A stretch of 64,000 nucleotides of DNA, taken from contig JAWLBY010000021.1 in NCBI GenBank assembly GCA_041687455.1, positions 1 through 64,000 on the forward strand, written 5' to 3'. Positions 54,199-63,058 of this stretch are shown here, piece after piece. Source of the stretch: JAWLBY01 sp041687455 (lineage in GTDB: Bacteria > Pseudomonadota > Gammaproteobacteria > Xanthomonadales > Xanthomonadaceae). The position numbers were made by a program, and so were the translations under genes. The notes beneath the pieces are model-generated. The model saw only the letters and a program-made list of their open reading frames with translations. It made no database searches and was not told the origin of the DNA. Every line of letters starts with the position of its first letter. The first letter of the stretch is position 1.

Positions 54199-54408
54199 AT
54201 GATCGACCACATCAGCAACACCTGCAGTCCCACCAACGGCCCACGGTACATCCTGCGCTGCGTACCGCTGGCTGCGGACGGCGAGTTCGCATCGACCATC
54301 AAGGGGGCGTCCGGCTCCGCCACGGCGTCGCTGCGGTCGCTCGATCGCGATTGGCCGGGCGAATGCCGGTTCGACGGTCGGCCGCTGCGCGCGCTGCGCG
54401 ACCACTGA
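54199..54408 (+). pseudogene. Degraded N-terminal fragment of a MacB/LolD-type ABC ATPase
   Basis: A 69-residue frame between permeases 2 and 3 starts MIDHISN and aligns with the N-terminus of the ATPase at 62018: NGPRYILR for NGPQYVLR, DGEFAS for EGEFVS, GASGSATAS for GPSGSGKTS, and DRDWPGECRFDGRPL for DSDWKGEYVFDGQPL. The Walker A lysine is gone, about four residues before the DW motif are lost, and all later motifs are missing. It ends RALRDH-stop, like a permease tail, so it may be a fusion relic. It accounts for most of the 281-base gap. Confidence 0.7.
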
Positions 54409-54420
54409 CGGAGTACGAGC

Positions 54421-56928
54421 ATGCGATGGCTGACCGGAGACCTCCGCTACGCCTTGCGCGGCCTGCTCGCGCGGCCGCTGTTCGCGCTGGTCGCGATCGG
54501 TTCGCTGGCACTCGGGATCGGCGTCAACACGGCGATCTTCTCGCTGTTCCAGCAGGTCGTGCTGCAGCCGCTGCCGGTGCATGCGCCGGAGCGACTGGTC
54601 AATCTCGGCGCGCCCGGCATCAAGACCGGCTCGACCTCGAACAACAACGCTGGCCTGCGCGACGACATCTTCAGCTACCCGATGTTCCGCGACCTGCAGG
54701 CCGCCGAGCTGCCGTTCGACGGCATCGCAGCGCATCGCTACCTGCAGGTCAACGCCGCGTTCGGACAGCAGACCCGCGCCGGCATCGGCATGCTGGTGTC
54801 GGGCAACTACTTCGCCCTGCTCGGGTTGTCGCCGGCGCTCGGCCGGCTGATCGGCGAGCATGACGATGCCGCGCCCGGCGCCGGGCGCGTCGCGGTGCTC
54901 GGTCACCGGTACTGGCGCAACGAACTCGGCGGCCGGGCCGACGTGCTCGGGCAATCGATCGTCGTCAACGGCGTGCCACTCGAGATCATCGGCGTCGCTC
55001 CGGCCGGCTTCGACGGCACCACGTTCGGCACCCGTGCCGAACTGTTCATACCGATCACGCAGCGCTGGACGGTCGACCCGAACCAGCCGCCGGACCACGA
55101 CAACCGGCAGAGCTACTGGGTCTACCTGTTCGGCCGGCTGGCCGGCGGTGTTGCGATCGAACGGGCCGAGGCGGCGATCAACCAGCGCTACGCGGCGATC
55201 ATCAACGAGGTCGAGCTGCCGCTGCACGGCCAGCTCGACGCCGCCCGGTTGGCCGAGTTCCGCGCCAAGCGGGTCGTGCTGTCGCCGGGTGCGCAGGGCC
55301 AGAGTTCGACCCTGCGCGACGCGCGCCAGCCGCTCGGCTTGCTGCTGGCCGTGGCCGGTCTGGTGCTGCTGATCGCCTGCCTGAACCTGGCCAACCTGCA
55401 ACTGGTCCGCGGCGCCGGCCGGGCCGCCGAAATGGCGGTCCGGGCCTCGATCGGCGCCAGTCGCGGGCGGCTGCTGCGGCAACTGCTGCTGGAAGCGTCG
55501 TTGCTCGCCGCGCTCGGCGCAGTCGCCAGCGTTCCGGTCGCGTCGCTGGCATTGCGGCTGCTGCTGGCGCTGCTGCCGCCGGAGGTCGGTGCCACCGGCC
55601 TGCAGGCGACGCTCGATCCGTCGGCGCTCGGCTTCACCTTGTTCGCGGCGGCGCTGTCGGCGGTGCTGTTCGGTCTGTTTCCGGCGCTGCAACTGGCACG
55701 GATCGCGCCGATCGCGGTGCTGCGTGCCGACAGCGGCATCGGCGGTGGCGCCCGCGGCAACCGCTTCCGGCACGGCCTCGCGGTGGCGCAGATTGCCTTG
55801 TCGATGGCATCGCTGGCGTTGGCCGGCCTGCTGACCCAGAGCCTCGCCAACCTGCGCGCGGTCGACCTCGGCATGCAGGTCGACTCGATCGCGACCTTCG
55901 CAGTGTCGCCGGTGCGCAGTGGCTACACGCCGGAACGGGCAGCGGTGCTGTTCGACCGGATCGAGGAAGAACTGGCCGGCGTGCCCGGCGTCACGTCGGT
56001 TGCCACGTCGATGGTGCCGATCCTGTCCAACAGCGAATGGGGCAGCAATGTCACGGTCGAAGGGTACGACTCGGTGTCGAGCGACGCGACCCACACCTAT
56101 TTCAACCGCATCGGCGACGGCTTCTTCGGCGCGCTCGGCATCCCGCTGATCGCCGGCCGCGACTTCCAGCGCAGCGACATGCCCGGCTCGGCGCCGGTCG
56201 CGATCGTCAACCGGCGCTTCGCCGACACCTTTGGCCTCGGCAACGAAGCCATCGGCAAGCGCATCCGGCTCGGCAGCGGCGAGCCGGACACCGAGATCGT
56301 CGGCGTCGTCGCCGATGCCAAGTACAGCACGCTGAAGGCCGACACCTACGAAGTGCTGTACCTGCCGCGGCGGCAGTCGTCCACGCTCGGTACGATGAAT
56401 TTCTACGTCCGCAGTGCGCTCGCGCCGGAGCACCTGCTGCCGCAATTGTCGGCCGTGGTGGCCCGGCTCGACCCGCAACTGCCGGTGGTCGACCTGCGCA
56501 CGCTGCCACAGCAGATCGAGCAGACGATCGTCATGGAGCGCTTCGCCGGCACGCTGTCGGCGGGCTTTGCGTTGCTCGCGACGCTGCTCGCCGCGCTCGG
56601 CCTGTACGGCATCCTGTCGTACACGCTGTCGCAGCGGATGCGCGAGATCGGCCTGCGGCTTGCGCTCGGCGCCGAACCGGCGCGACTGGCGCGGATGGTG
56701 TTCGGCCAGGTCGGGCGAATGACCGCGATTGGCGGCGTGTTCGGTATCGGCGCTGCGCTGCTGCTCGGTCGCGCCGCCGAATCGCTGCTGTTCGGGCTCG
56801 ACGGCCACGACCCTGCGGTGCTCGCCGCGGCCGCCGTGCTGCTGTCACTGATCGCGCTGCTGTCCGCCGTGCCGCCGGCCCGTCGCGCCGCGCGCACCGA
56901 TCCGATGACCGCGCTGCGGCACGAGTGA
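54421..56928 (+). CDS. Duplicated FtsX/MacB-type permease (ADOP) 3
   Basis: The 835-residue protein is the longest of the five permeases. N-terminus RYALRGLLARPLFALVAIGS is close to that of permease 2. It has the two MacB_PCD/FtsX units with LNLANLQLVRGAGRAAEMAV in the middle and ILSYTLSQRMREIGLRLALG near the end, and the tail RTDPMTALRHE. A GGAG ribosome site precedes ATG 54421. It follows the ATPase relic by 12 bases. Confidence 0.88.
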   Translation: MRWLTGDLRYALRGLLARPLFALVAIGSLALGIGVNTAIFSLFQQVVLQPLPVHAPERLVNLGAPGIKTGSTSNNNAGLRDDIFSYPMFRDLQAAELPFDGIAAHRYLQVNAAFGQQTRAGIGMLVSGNYFALLGLSPALGRLIGEHDDAAPGAGRVAVLGHRYWRNELGGRADVLGQSIVVNGVPLEIIGVAPAGFDGTTFGTRAELFIPITQRWTVDPNQPPDHDNRQSYWVYLFGRLAGGVAIERAEAAINQRYAAIINEVELPLHGQLDAARLAEFRAKRVVLSPGAQGQSSTLRDARQPLGLLLAVAGLVLLIACLNLANLQLVRGAGRAAEMAVRASIGASRGRLLRQLLLEASLLAALGAVASVPVASLALRLLLALLPPEVGATGLQATLDPSALGFTLFAAALSAVLFGLFPALQLARIAPIAVLRADSGIGGGARGNRFRHGLAVAQIALSMASLALAGLLTQSLANLRAVDLGMQVDSIATFAVSPVRSGYTPERAAVLFDRIEEELAGVPGVTSVATSMVPILSNSEWGSNVTVEGYDSVSSDATHTYFNRIGDGFFGALGIPLIAGRDFQRSDMPGSAPVAIVNRRFADTFGLGNEAIGKRIRLGSGEPDTEIVGVVADAKYSTLKADTYEVLYLPRRQSSTLGTMNFYVRSALAPEHLLPQLSAVVARLDPQLPVVDLRTLPQQIEQTIVMERFAGTLSAGFALLATLLAALGLYGILSYTLSQRMREIGLRLALGAEPARLARMVFGQVGRMTAIGGVFGIGAALLLGRAAESLLFGLDGHDPAVLAAAAVLLSLIALLSAVPPARRAARTDPMTALRHE

Positions 56929-56957
56929 CCTGCAAGAACAATACGAAGAGGCCTCCA

Positions 56958-59351
56958 ATGAATATTGCGCTCGAACTGAACCTGGTCGTGCGCCGCCTGC
57001 GTCGCTCGCACGGCTTCAGCCTGGTCTGCATCGCGATGCTGACGCTCGGCATCGCGTTGTCGGTCGGCATGTTCAGCGTGGTTCGCGGCGTGTTGCTGGG
57101 CGCGTTGCCATATCCGGATGGCGACCTCGTCGTCGTGGTGCGGGCAGCCAATCCGCAGCAGAACATGGCCCCCGGCGCACTGACGCCGGCCGAAGCGATG
57201 CGGCTGCGCGCAGATGATCGGCTGTTCGAACGTTTCGGCTTCTACTCGTGGGGCGGGCTGACCGTGTTCGACGCCGAGCGTCCGCGCGAATTCACCATCA
57301 CCATCGTCAGCGACGGCTTCTTCCCGACGCTGGCGACGCCGCCGGCGCTCGGGCGCTGGTTCGACGCCGCCGACTTCGAGGACGCGTCCGATGCGATCGT
57401 GCTGTCGCACGGCGAATGGCAGCGCCTGTTCGGCGGCGATCCGTCGGCTATCGGCCGCGCGATCGAAACCTCCGACGGCACGATGCGCGTGGTCGGCGTG
57501 ATGCCGGCGGATTTCGGATCGCCGCTCGGCGAGATCGGCGCCTTCCGGCCGTGGCGCCTGTCGCGGCTGACTGCCGATAAGCCGTGGTTCCCGCATGCAC
57601 GCTTCGTCGAGGCGATCGCGCGCCGCAATCCGGCGCGCGGCGATGCGGCGCTGGCGCACGGCTTCGACGCCGCGCTGGCCGAAGTCCGCGCCGATTTCGC
57701 CCTGCCCGACGACGGCTGGCGGCTGCAGATCACGCCGATGCTTGATGCGATCGTCGGCACAACGCGACCGCTGCTGTGGAGCGCGTTCGGCCTCGCCGTG
57801 CTGGTGCTGCTGATCGCCTGCGCGAACGTCGCCGTGCTGGTTGACGCCCGACAGGTCGCCGGCCGTCATGAGCAGGCCGTCGCGCAGGCGATCGGTGCCA
57901 GCCGCGCACGGATCTATCGCGGGCTGCTGCTCGAGATCGCGGTGCTGGCGGTCGTCGCGGCGGCACTGGGCTGCCTGCTCGCCACCCTCGGCGTCGACGC
58001 ATTGCGCGAACTGGCGCGTGACAGTCTGCCGCGGGTCGATCGGATCGCCGTGGATGGCGCCGTGCTGGCGGTCGCCGGCCTGCTCGCGCTGCTGCTGCCG
58101 TTCGCGACCGCGTTGGCCGGCACGCTGCGGGTCCGTGCGGCACCCGCGCAGGCGATTCGCAGTGGCGGCAAGGGGCTGCTCGATGGAACCCAGCGCGTGC
58201 CGCGCGTGCTGCCGACGCTCAGCGCCGCGTTGTCGACGATCAGCCTGGTCGCCGCGGTCGCGTTGCTGTCGAGCCTGTGGCATCTGCAGCGGGTCGACCC
58301 CGGGTTTCACCCTGCCGGCATCCACGGGATGCTGCTCTACCGCGGCGGCGAGCCCGAGCAGCGCCCGGCGTTCACAGCCGCCGTACTCGAGCAGTTGCGA
58401 GCGATCCCCGGCGTCGATGCCGTCGCATTGAGCACCGACGTGCCGTTCGCGCCGCACGGCCGCTTCCAGACCGACCTGCAGGTGCGCGACCGCGAGCGGC
58501 CGGAGCCGCTGCAGGCGCTGTTGCGGCGGGTCAGCCCGGACTACCTGCGGCTGCTGCAGATCCCGCTGCGGGCCGGCCGCGGCATCGATGACGGCGATCG
58601 TGCCGGCAGCGAGCCGGTGGTGGTGATCAACCAGACCTTGGCGCGCCAGGTATTCGGCGAGCAGTCGCCGCTCGGCCAGCAGATCGGCCTGCCGCTCGGC
58701 CAAGGCGAGCGCATCTACCATCGCGTGGTCGGTGTCATGGCCGACCAGCGCAACACCGGCCTGCGCACGCCACCGCAGGCCGAACTGCTGACGCCGTACC
58801 TGCAGCAGACCTATCACGGCATGACGTTTCTGGTCCGCAGCGCAATCGCCGATGGCATCGACGCGCAGATGGTCGACGCACTGTGGCGGGTCGATCCGCG
58901 CCAGAGTGTGTCGGAGCTGTACGGGATGCAGCAGGCCGTCGACGATGAGCTACGCGCGACGCGCTTCTTCGTCCGCACGGTCGGTGCGTTCGCGGTCGCT
59001 GCGCTGCTGCTGGCGGCGTTCGGCATCTATGCGGTGGCCAGCCTGCAGCAGCGCCAGCGGATCACCGAGTTCGGCCTGCGGCTTGCGATCGGCGCGCGGC
59101 CGTGGACGCTGGCGCGGCAGATCATCGGCGGCGTGCTGAGGACCGCCGCGTTGGGCATCGCGCTCGGCCTGCTCGGTGGCTGGGCCGCACTGCGCCTGCT
59201 GCAGCCGCACCTGTTCGGCATCGACGGCGGCGAGCTGGCGGTCGTCGCGGTCGGCGTCGGCGCGATGCTGCTGGCGGCTCTGTTGGCCGGCTGGCTGCCG
59301 GCCCGTCGCGCGTCACGCACCGATCCGATGCAGGCCTTGCGTGGCGACTGA
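56958..59351 (+). CDS. Duplicated FtsX/MacB-type permease (ADOP) 4
   Basis: The 797-residue protein begins MNIALELNLVVRRLRRSHGF and has the same two-unit architecture. The first FtsX block (LIACANVAVLVDARQVAGRH) is less conserved than in permeases 1-3. The last block is AVASLQQRQRITEFGLRLAI and the tail is SRTDPMQALRGD. AGAGG lies six bases before ATG 56958, 29 bases after permease 3. Longer upstream frames are shadows. Confidence 0.87.
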   Translation: MNIALELNLVVRRLRRSHGFSLVCIAMLTLGIALSVGMFSVVRGVLLGALPYPDGDLVVVVRAANPQQNMAPGALTPAEAMRLRADDRLFERFGFYSWGGLTVFDAERPREFTITIVSDGFFPTLATPPALGRWFDAADFEDASDAIVLSHGEWQRLFGGDPSAIGRAIETSDGTMRVVGVMPADFGSPLGEIGAFRPWRLSRLTADKPWFPHARFVEAIARRNPARGDAALAHGFDAALAEVRADFALPDDGWRLQITPMLDAIVGTTRPLLWSAFGLAVLVLLIACANVAVLVDARQVAGRHEQAVAQAIGASRARIYRGLLLEIAVLAVVAAALGCLLATLGVDALRELARDSLPRVDRIAVDGAVLAVAGLLALLLPFATALAGTLRVRAAPAQAIRSGGKGLLDGTQRVPRVLPTLSAALSTISLVAAVALLSSLWHLQRVDPGFHPAGIHGMLLYRGGEPEQRPAFTAAVLEQLRAIPGVDAVALSTDVPFAPHGRFQTDLQVRDRERPEPLQALLRRVSPDYLRLLQIPLRAGRGIDDGDRAGSEPVVVINQTLARQVFGEQSPLGQQIGLPLGQGERIYHRVVGVMADQRNTGLRTPPQAELLTPYLQQTYHGMTFLVRSAIADGIDAQMVDALWRVDPRQSVSELYGMQQAVDDELRATRFFVRTVGAFAVAALLLAAFGIYAVASLQQRQRITEFGLRLAIGARPWTLARQIIGGVLRTAALGIALGLLGGWAALRLLQPHLFGIDGGELAVVAVGVGAMLLAALLAGWLPARRASRTDPMQALRGD

Positions 59352-59488
59352 GTGCAGCGCAACGCGATGAGCCCAGCCGGTGGACATCGTCGGCGGCGGA
59401 TCAGTTGCGCAGACTGCACGGCGTCACGCAGGGGTCGGTCGTGGTCTCGAATCGCACCACCAACACCATCGATCGGGGAAGTCAACAA

Positions 59489-61831
59489 ATGTTGAGCGAT
59501 CTGGGCAGCAGCCTGCGGCAGCTACGCCGCGAACCCGGCTTCGCGGCGACCGTCGTCGTGCTGCTCGGTGCCGGACTCGGTCTGTTGCTGACGGTCACCA
59601 GCGCCGTGTCCGCGCTGCTCTGGCAACCGCTGCCGTATGCCGACGACGACCGCCTGGTCTCGGTACGTGCCTACGCGCGGCAGATGGGCATGGAGCTCGG
59701 CTACAGCGATGCGCTGGTCGAGGCGATGCGCGCGACCCCCGGGGTGGAGGCCCTCGGACGTTACCAGCACAGCAAGCCGCTGGCGTTGGCCGGCGGTGAA
59801 CTGAGCCATGCGCGGCTGTCGCTGCCACTGGTGCAGATGCTCGGCGCGCGGCCGTTGCTCGGCCGCCTGCTCGACGCCGGAGACGTCGACGCCGTTCTGC
59901 TGTCGGAACCGGTCTGGCGTTCCCGCTTCGGCGCCGATCCGGCAGTCGTCGGTCGCGAGCTGCCGTTCGACGATCGGCCACGGCGGGTGGTCGGCGTCGT
60001 CGCCGATCCGTTCGGTTTCCCGCAGCGCTCGACCGCGTCGTGGTCGCTGTTGCCGGACGGCAGCCGGCAGATGATCGAGGACGACGGCTCGGTGCCGTTG
60101 ACCAATGCACGCGTGCTGCTCCGCCGCGCGCCGGAGACCCGCGTGGCCGCGCTGCAGCAGGCGATCGATGCGATCGCCGCGCAGGACGAGGAGCTGCAGA
60201 TGCTGCAGCGCTTCATGGGCCTCGAAATGCAGGTGCGTCCGCTGCGCGAACAATGGGTCGCCGACAAGCGTCCGATGCTGATGCTGCTCGCGGCCGCCGC
60301 CGCCATGCTGCTGTTGCTGCTGATGACGAACGTGGCGGCGCTGTGGTTGGCGCGCGGCTTGCGTCGCAGCCGCGATCTGGCCTTGCGTGCCGCACTCGGC
60401 GCCGGCCGCCGACGCCTGCTGCGTGCGTTCGGCGTGGAACTGCTGTGGCTGTTCGGCGCCGGTGCCGTGCTCGGGTTGCTGCTGGTCCCGCCGGGCGTGC
60501 GTGGCCTGCAGTGGCTCGGCGTGTTGAGCGCCGAACATCCGCTGCTGCCACAGGTCGACCTGCCGACCGCGCTGCTGGCGCTGGCACTGCCGGCGCTTGC
60601 CATGCTGACCATGTTGCTGTCGCAACAAGCCTGGCTGCTGCGCCGTCTGCCGGCCACCCAGCTCGCCCATGCCGGCGACGGCGTCGGTCCGGCCCACGGG
60701 CGCATGCGTCTGCAGCGCGTGCTGGTGGCAGTGCAACTGGCGCTGGCGGTCGCGTTGCTCGCCGCCGGCGGCCTGTTGTTGCGCAGCTTCGATCGGCTGT
60801 TGTCGCAGGACATCGGCTTCCGGCCGCAAAGCGTGCTGGCGCTGAGTCTCGATGGCAGCAACGCGGCGTCGCAGGCGGCGCTGGTCGACGCCTTGGGTTC
60901 CGTGCCGGGCGTGCTGCAGGTCAGTTTTGCCGACGCCGCACCGTTCACTGACCATCACTCGGTGGGCACGACGCGGATCGCCGGTGAGGAAGCCGAAATC
61001 GAGGTGCGGCGCAACGAAGTCGGTGCCGCCTATTTCGGCGTGCTGCAGCAGCCGCTGCTGCGCGGCCGTGGCTTCGACGACGGACTGCACGACGGCGTCG
61101 TCATCGACGCACTGTTCGCCGAGCGGTACTTTCCGGACCGCGATCCGTTGCAGCAGTCGCTGATCGAGCCGGTCGAAGGCAGTGACGAATGGCGCCCGTT
61201 GCCGATCGTCGGCATCGTCGCGGCGACGCATCAACGCAGCCTCGAGGACGGCCCGGATCAGCCGGCCGTGTACCGCCTCGCTGCGGCGCCGGATGGCAAG
61301 CGCTTCAAGTTGCTGCTGCGCAGCGAGGTCGCGCCATCGGCATTGCGGCCGGCGCTGGTCGCGCTGATCGAGTCGCACGGCCTGCGGCTCGAGAACCTGA
61401 TCAGTCTCGACCAGCAGGTCCGCGACAGCGTGGCTCACCGCGTGCCGCTGCTGATCCTGCTGGCGACGTTCGCCGCAGGTGGCGTGCTGCTCGCTGCGGT
61501 TGGACTGTTCGCCCTGATCGCCGGCAGCGTGCAGGGCCGGCTCGGCGAGTTCGGCCTGCGGCTGGCGCTCGGCGCGACACCGGCCGGAATCCGTCGGCTG
61601 GCGTTGCGCGGCGGCCTGGCCATCGCGATGCCGGGCCTCGTCCTCGGCATGGCCGCCGCACTGGCGCTTGGCCAGGCACTGTCCGCCCAGTTGTTCCAGG
61701 TCAGCCCGTGGGATCCCGCAACTCTGCTCGTCGTCTCGGCCGCGGCGGTCGTCGTCACGCTGCTCGCCTGCACGGTGCCGGCGCGACGTGCAGCCCGCGT
61801 CGATCCGGTCGTCATGCTGCGCCGCGACTGA
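59489..61831 (+). CDS. Duplicated FtsX/MacB-type permease (ADOP) 5
   Basis: The 780-residue protein starts MLSDLGSSLRQLRREPGFAA. It is the most divergent permease: the first PCD domain is shortened, and the block after it reads MTNVAALWLARGLRRSRDLA. The final FtsX unit and the tail RVDPVVMLRRD remain. A GGGGA ribosome site precedes ATG 59489. The 137-base gap to permease 4 shows no feature. Confidence 0.86.
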   Translation: MLSDLGSSLRQLRREPGFAATVVVLLGAGLGLLLTVTSAVSALLWQPLPYADDDRLVSVRAYARQMGMELGYSDALVEAMRATPGVEALGRYQHSKPLALAGGELSHARLSLPLVQMLGARPLLGRLLDAGDVDAVLLSEPVWRSRFGADPAVVGRELPFDDRPRRVVGVVADPFGFPQRSTASWSLLPDGSRQMIEDDGSVPLTNARVLLRRAPETRVAALQQAIDAIAAQDEELQMLQRFMGLEMQVRPLREQWVADKRPMLMLLAAAAAMLLLLLMTNVAALWLARGLRRSRDLALRAALGAGRRRLLRAFGVELLWLFGAGAVLGLLLVPPGVRGLQWLGVLSAEHPLLPQVDLPTALLALALPALAMLTMLLSQQAWLLRRLPATQLAHAGDGVGPAHGRMRLQRVLVAVQLALAVALLAAGGLLLRSFDRLLSQDIGFRPQSVLALSLDGSNAASQAALVDALGSVPGVLQVSFADAAPFTDHHSVGTTRIAGEEAEIEVRRNEVGAAYFGVLQQPLLRGRGFDDGLHDGVVIDALFAERYFPDRDPLQQSLIEPVEGSDEWRPLPIVGIVAATHQRSLEDGPDQPAVYRLAAAPDGKRFKLLLRSEVAPSALRPALVALIESHGLRLENLISLDQQVRDSVAHRVPLLILLATFAAGGVLLAAVGLFALIAGSVQGRLGEFGLRLALGATPAGIRRLALRGGLAIAMPGLVLGMAAALALGQALSAQLFQVSPWDPATLLVVSAAAVVVTLLACTVPARRAARVDPVVMLRRD

Positions 61832-62017
61832 CGATGCGTTTCGCGATGATCGACCGCACACAGGCAATGCGCGCGAAAGGCTGCTTGCGCTCATGCCCCG
61901 TTGCGGTCGCGCCGACCGATCGTACGCTCGGCGCTGGGCTGATGTCCGCGCTCTTTCAGCAATGATACGGTCGCAGGCGGCGCGTTTTCCTTCAAATGCA
62001 GCGAGATGGAACCCTCG
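61832..62017. other. Gap before the second ATPase
   Basis: 186 bases without a supported gene. A small frame starting MRFAMIDRTQAM (about 61834-61965) has no recognised family and no ribosome site. No promoter of the sigma-54 type was found here. Confidence 0.4.
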
Positions 62018-62680
62018 ATGATCGAACTGACTGCACTCAACAAGTCCTGGAAGTTGCCGAACGGCCCGCAGTACGTGCTGCGCGACGTGTCGCTGTCGAT
62101 CGCCGAAGGCGAGTTCGTCTCGATCATGGGGCCGTCCGGCTCGGGCAAGACCTCGCTGCTGTCGGTGCTCGGCCTGCTCGACAGTGACTGGAAGGGCGAA
62201 TACGTGTTCGATGGCCAGCCGTTGCATTCGATGCGCGAGCGCGAGCGAAAGGCGTTCGCGCGCGACCGGATCGGTTTCGTGTTCCAGCACTACCACCTGC
62301 TCGATGACATGACCGTTGCCGAGAACCTCGATCTGCCGCTCGACTATCGCGACCTGCCGCGCGCCGAACGGCGGTCACGGGTCGATGCGGTGCTCGATCG
62401 TTTCGGCTTGGCCGACAAGCGCGCGCTGTATCCGCGGCAACTGTCGGGTGGCCAGCAGCAGATGGTCGCAGTCGCCCGCGCGGCGATCCTGCGGCCGCGC
62501 GTGCTGCTGGCGGACGAACCGACCGGCGCGCTGCACTCGAGCCAGGGCGAGGTGATCATGGATCTGCTCGGTGAGCTCAACCGCGATGGCACCACGATCG
62601 TGCAGGTGACGCACAATCCGGACTACGCCAAGCGTGCCCACCGCGTCGTCGAGATGCGTGACGGCCAGTTGCTCGCCTGA
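62018..62680 (+). CDS. Second MacB/LolD-type ABC ATPase
   Basis: The 220-residue ATPase shows Walker A GPSGSGKTS (K44), Q-loop FVFQHYHLLDDMTV, signature LSGGQQQMVAVARA, Walker B VLLADEPTGAL and H-loop QVTHNPDYA. The D-loop reads ALHSSQ where the usual sequence is NLDS, so the conserved D-loop Asp is His. It differs clearly from the ATPase at 48252. It may serve a subset of the permeases. ATG 62006 is an alternative start, four codons earlier. Its 3' end is duplicated downstream. Confidence 0.9.
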   Translation: MIELTALNKSWKLPNGPQYVLRDVSLSIAEGEFVSIMGPSGSGKTSLLSVLGLLDSDWKGEYVFDGQPLHSMRERERKAFARDRIGFVFQHYHLLDDMTVAENLDLPLDYRDLPRAERRSRVDAVLDRFGLADKRALYPRQLSGGQQQMVAVARAAILRPRVLLADEPTGALHSSQGEVIMDLLGELNRDGTTIVQVTHNPDYAKRAHRVVEMRDGQLLA

Positions 62681-62691
62681 AGTCCCCTGTA

Positions 62692-62813
62692 GGAGGGGCT
62701 TCAGCCCCGACCGGCGAAGCGTCGATGCCCGACCGGTGAAGCGTCGATGCCCGACCGGTGAAGCGTCGATGCCCGACCGTTGCGGTCGGGGCTGAAGCCC
62801 CTCCTACAGGGGC
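62692..62813. repeat. REP-like element, copy A, with three 22-bp tandem repeats
   Basis: Arms GTAGGAGGGGCTTCAGCCCC and GGGGCTGAAGCCCCTCCTAC enclose three head-to-tail copies of a 22-mer (62706-62727, 62728-62749, 62750-62771; CCCGACCGGTGAAGCGTCGA..) plus a partial fourth. Confidence 0.85.
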
Positions 62814-62832
62814 GCCGATCACGGATCCTGCC

Positions 62833-62934
62833 ATGACCTCGACCACCCGCATCCTGGTCGTCTCGATCGTGCAGGTGACGCACAATCCGGACTACGCGAA
62901 GCGCGCACATCGCGTCGTCGAGATGCGACGATGA
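62833..62934 (+). pseudogene. Chimeric relic: regulator start joined to ATPase end
   Basis: A 33-residue frame reads MTSTTRIL, as in the downstream regulator, then continues IVQVTHNPDYAKRAHRVVEM like the ATPase C-terminus and stops after RR. A one-base insertion near 62929 causes the stop; in the other frame the tail would continue DDQLFA to 62950, matching DGQLLA of the intact ATPase. Differences from the intact gene before the insertion are synonymous. Confidence 0.75.
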
Positions 62935-62956
62935 CCAGTTGTTCGCCTGAAGTCCC

Positions 62957-63037
62957 CTGTAGGAGGGGCTTCAGCCCCGACCGGTGAAGCGTTGATTCCC
63001 GACCGTCGTGGTCGGGGCTGATGCCCCTCCTGCAGGG
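62957..63037. repeat. REP-like element, copy B
   Basis: Same arms as copy A (GTAGGAGGGGCTTCAGCCCC and GGGGCTGATGCCCCTCCTGC) but with a single short loop segment. It lies directly upstream of the regulator gene. Confidence 0.8.
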
Positions 63038-63058
63038 GTTCCGATCACGGATCCTGCC

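Noticed and set aside
61834..61965. Small frame MRFAMIDRTQAM... before the second ATPase
   Set aside because: Its MID start resembles the ATPase starts at 54199 and 62018, but no later motif aligns and there is no ribosome site.
62695..63040. CRISPR array
   Set aside because: The 22-bp units are directly adjacent with no spacers and lie inside an inverted repeat, so this is a tandem repeat in a REP element.
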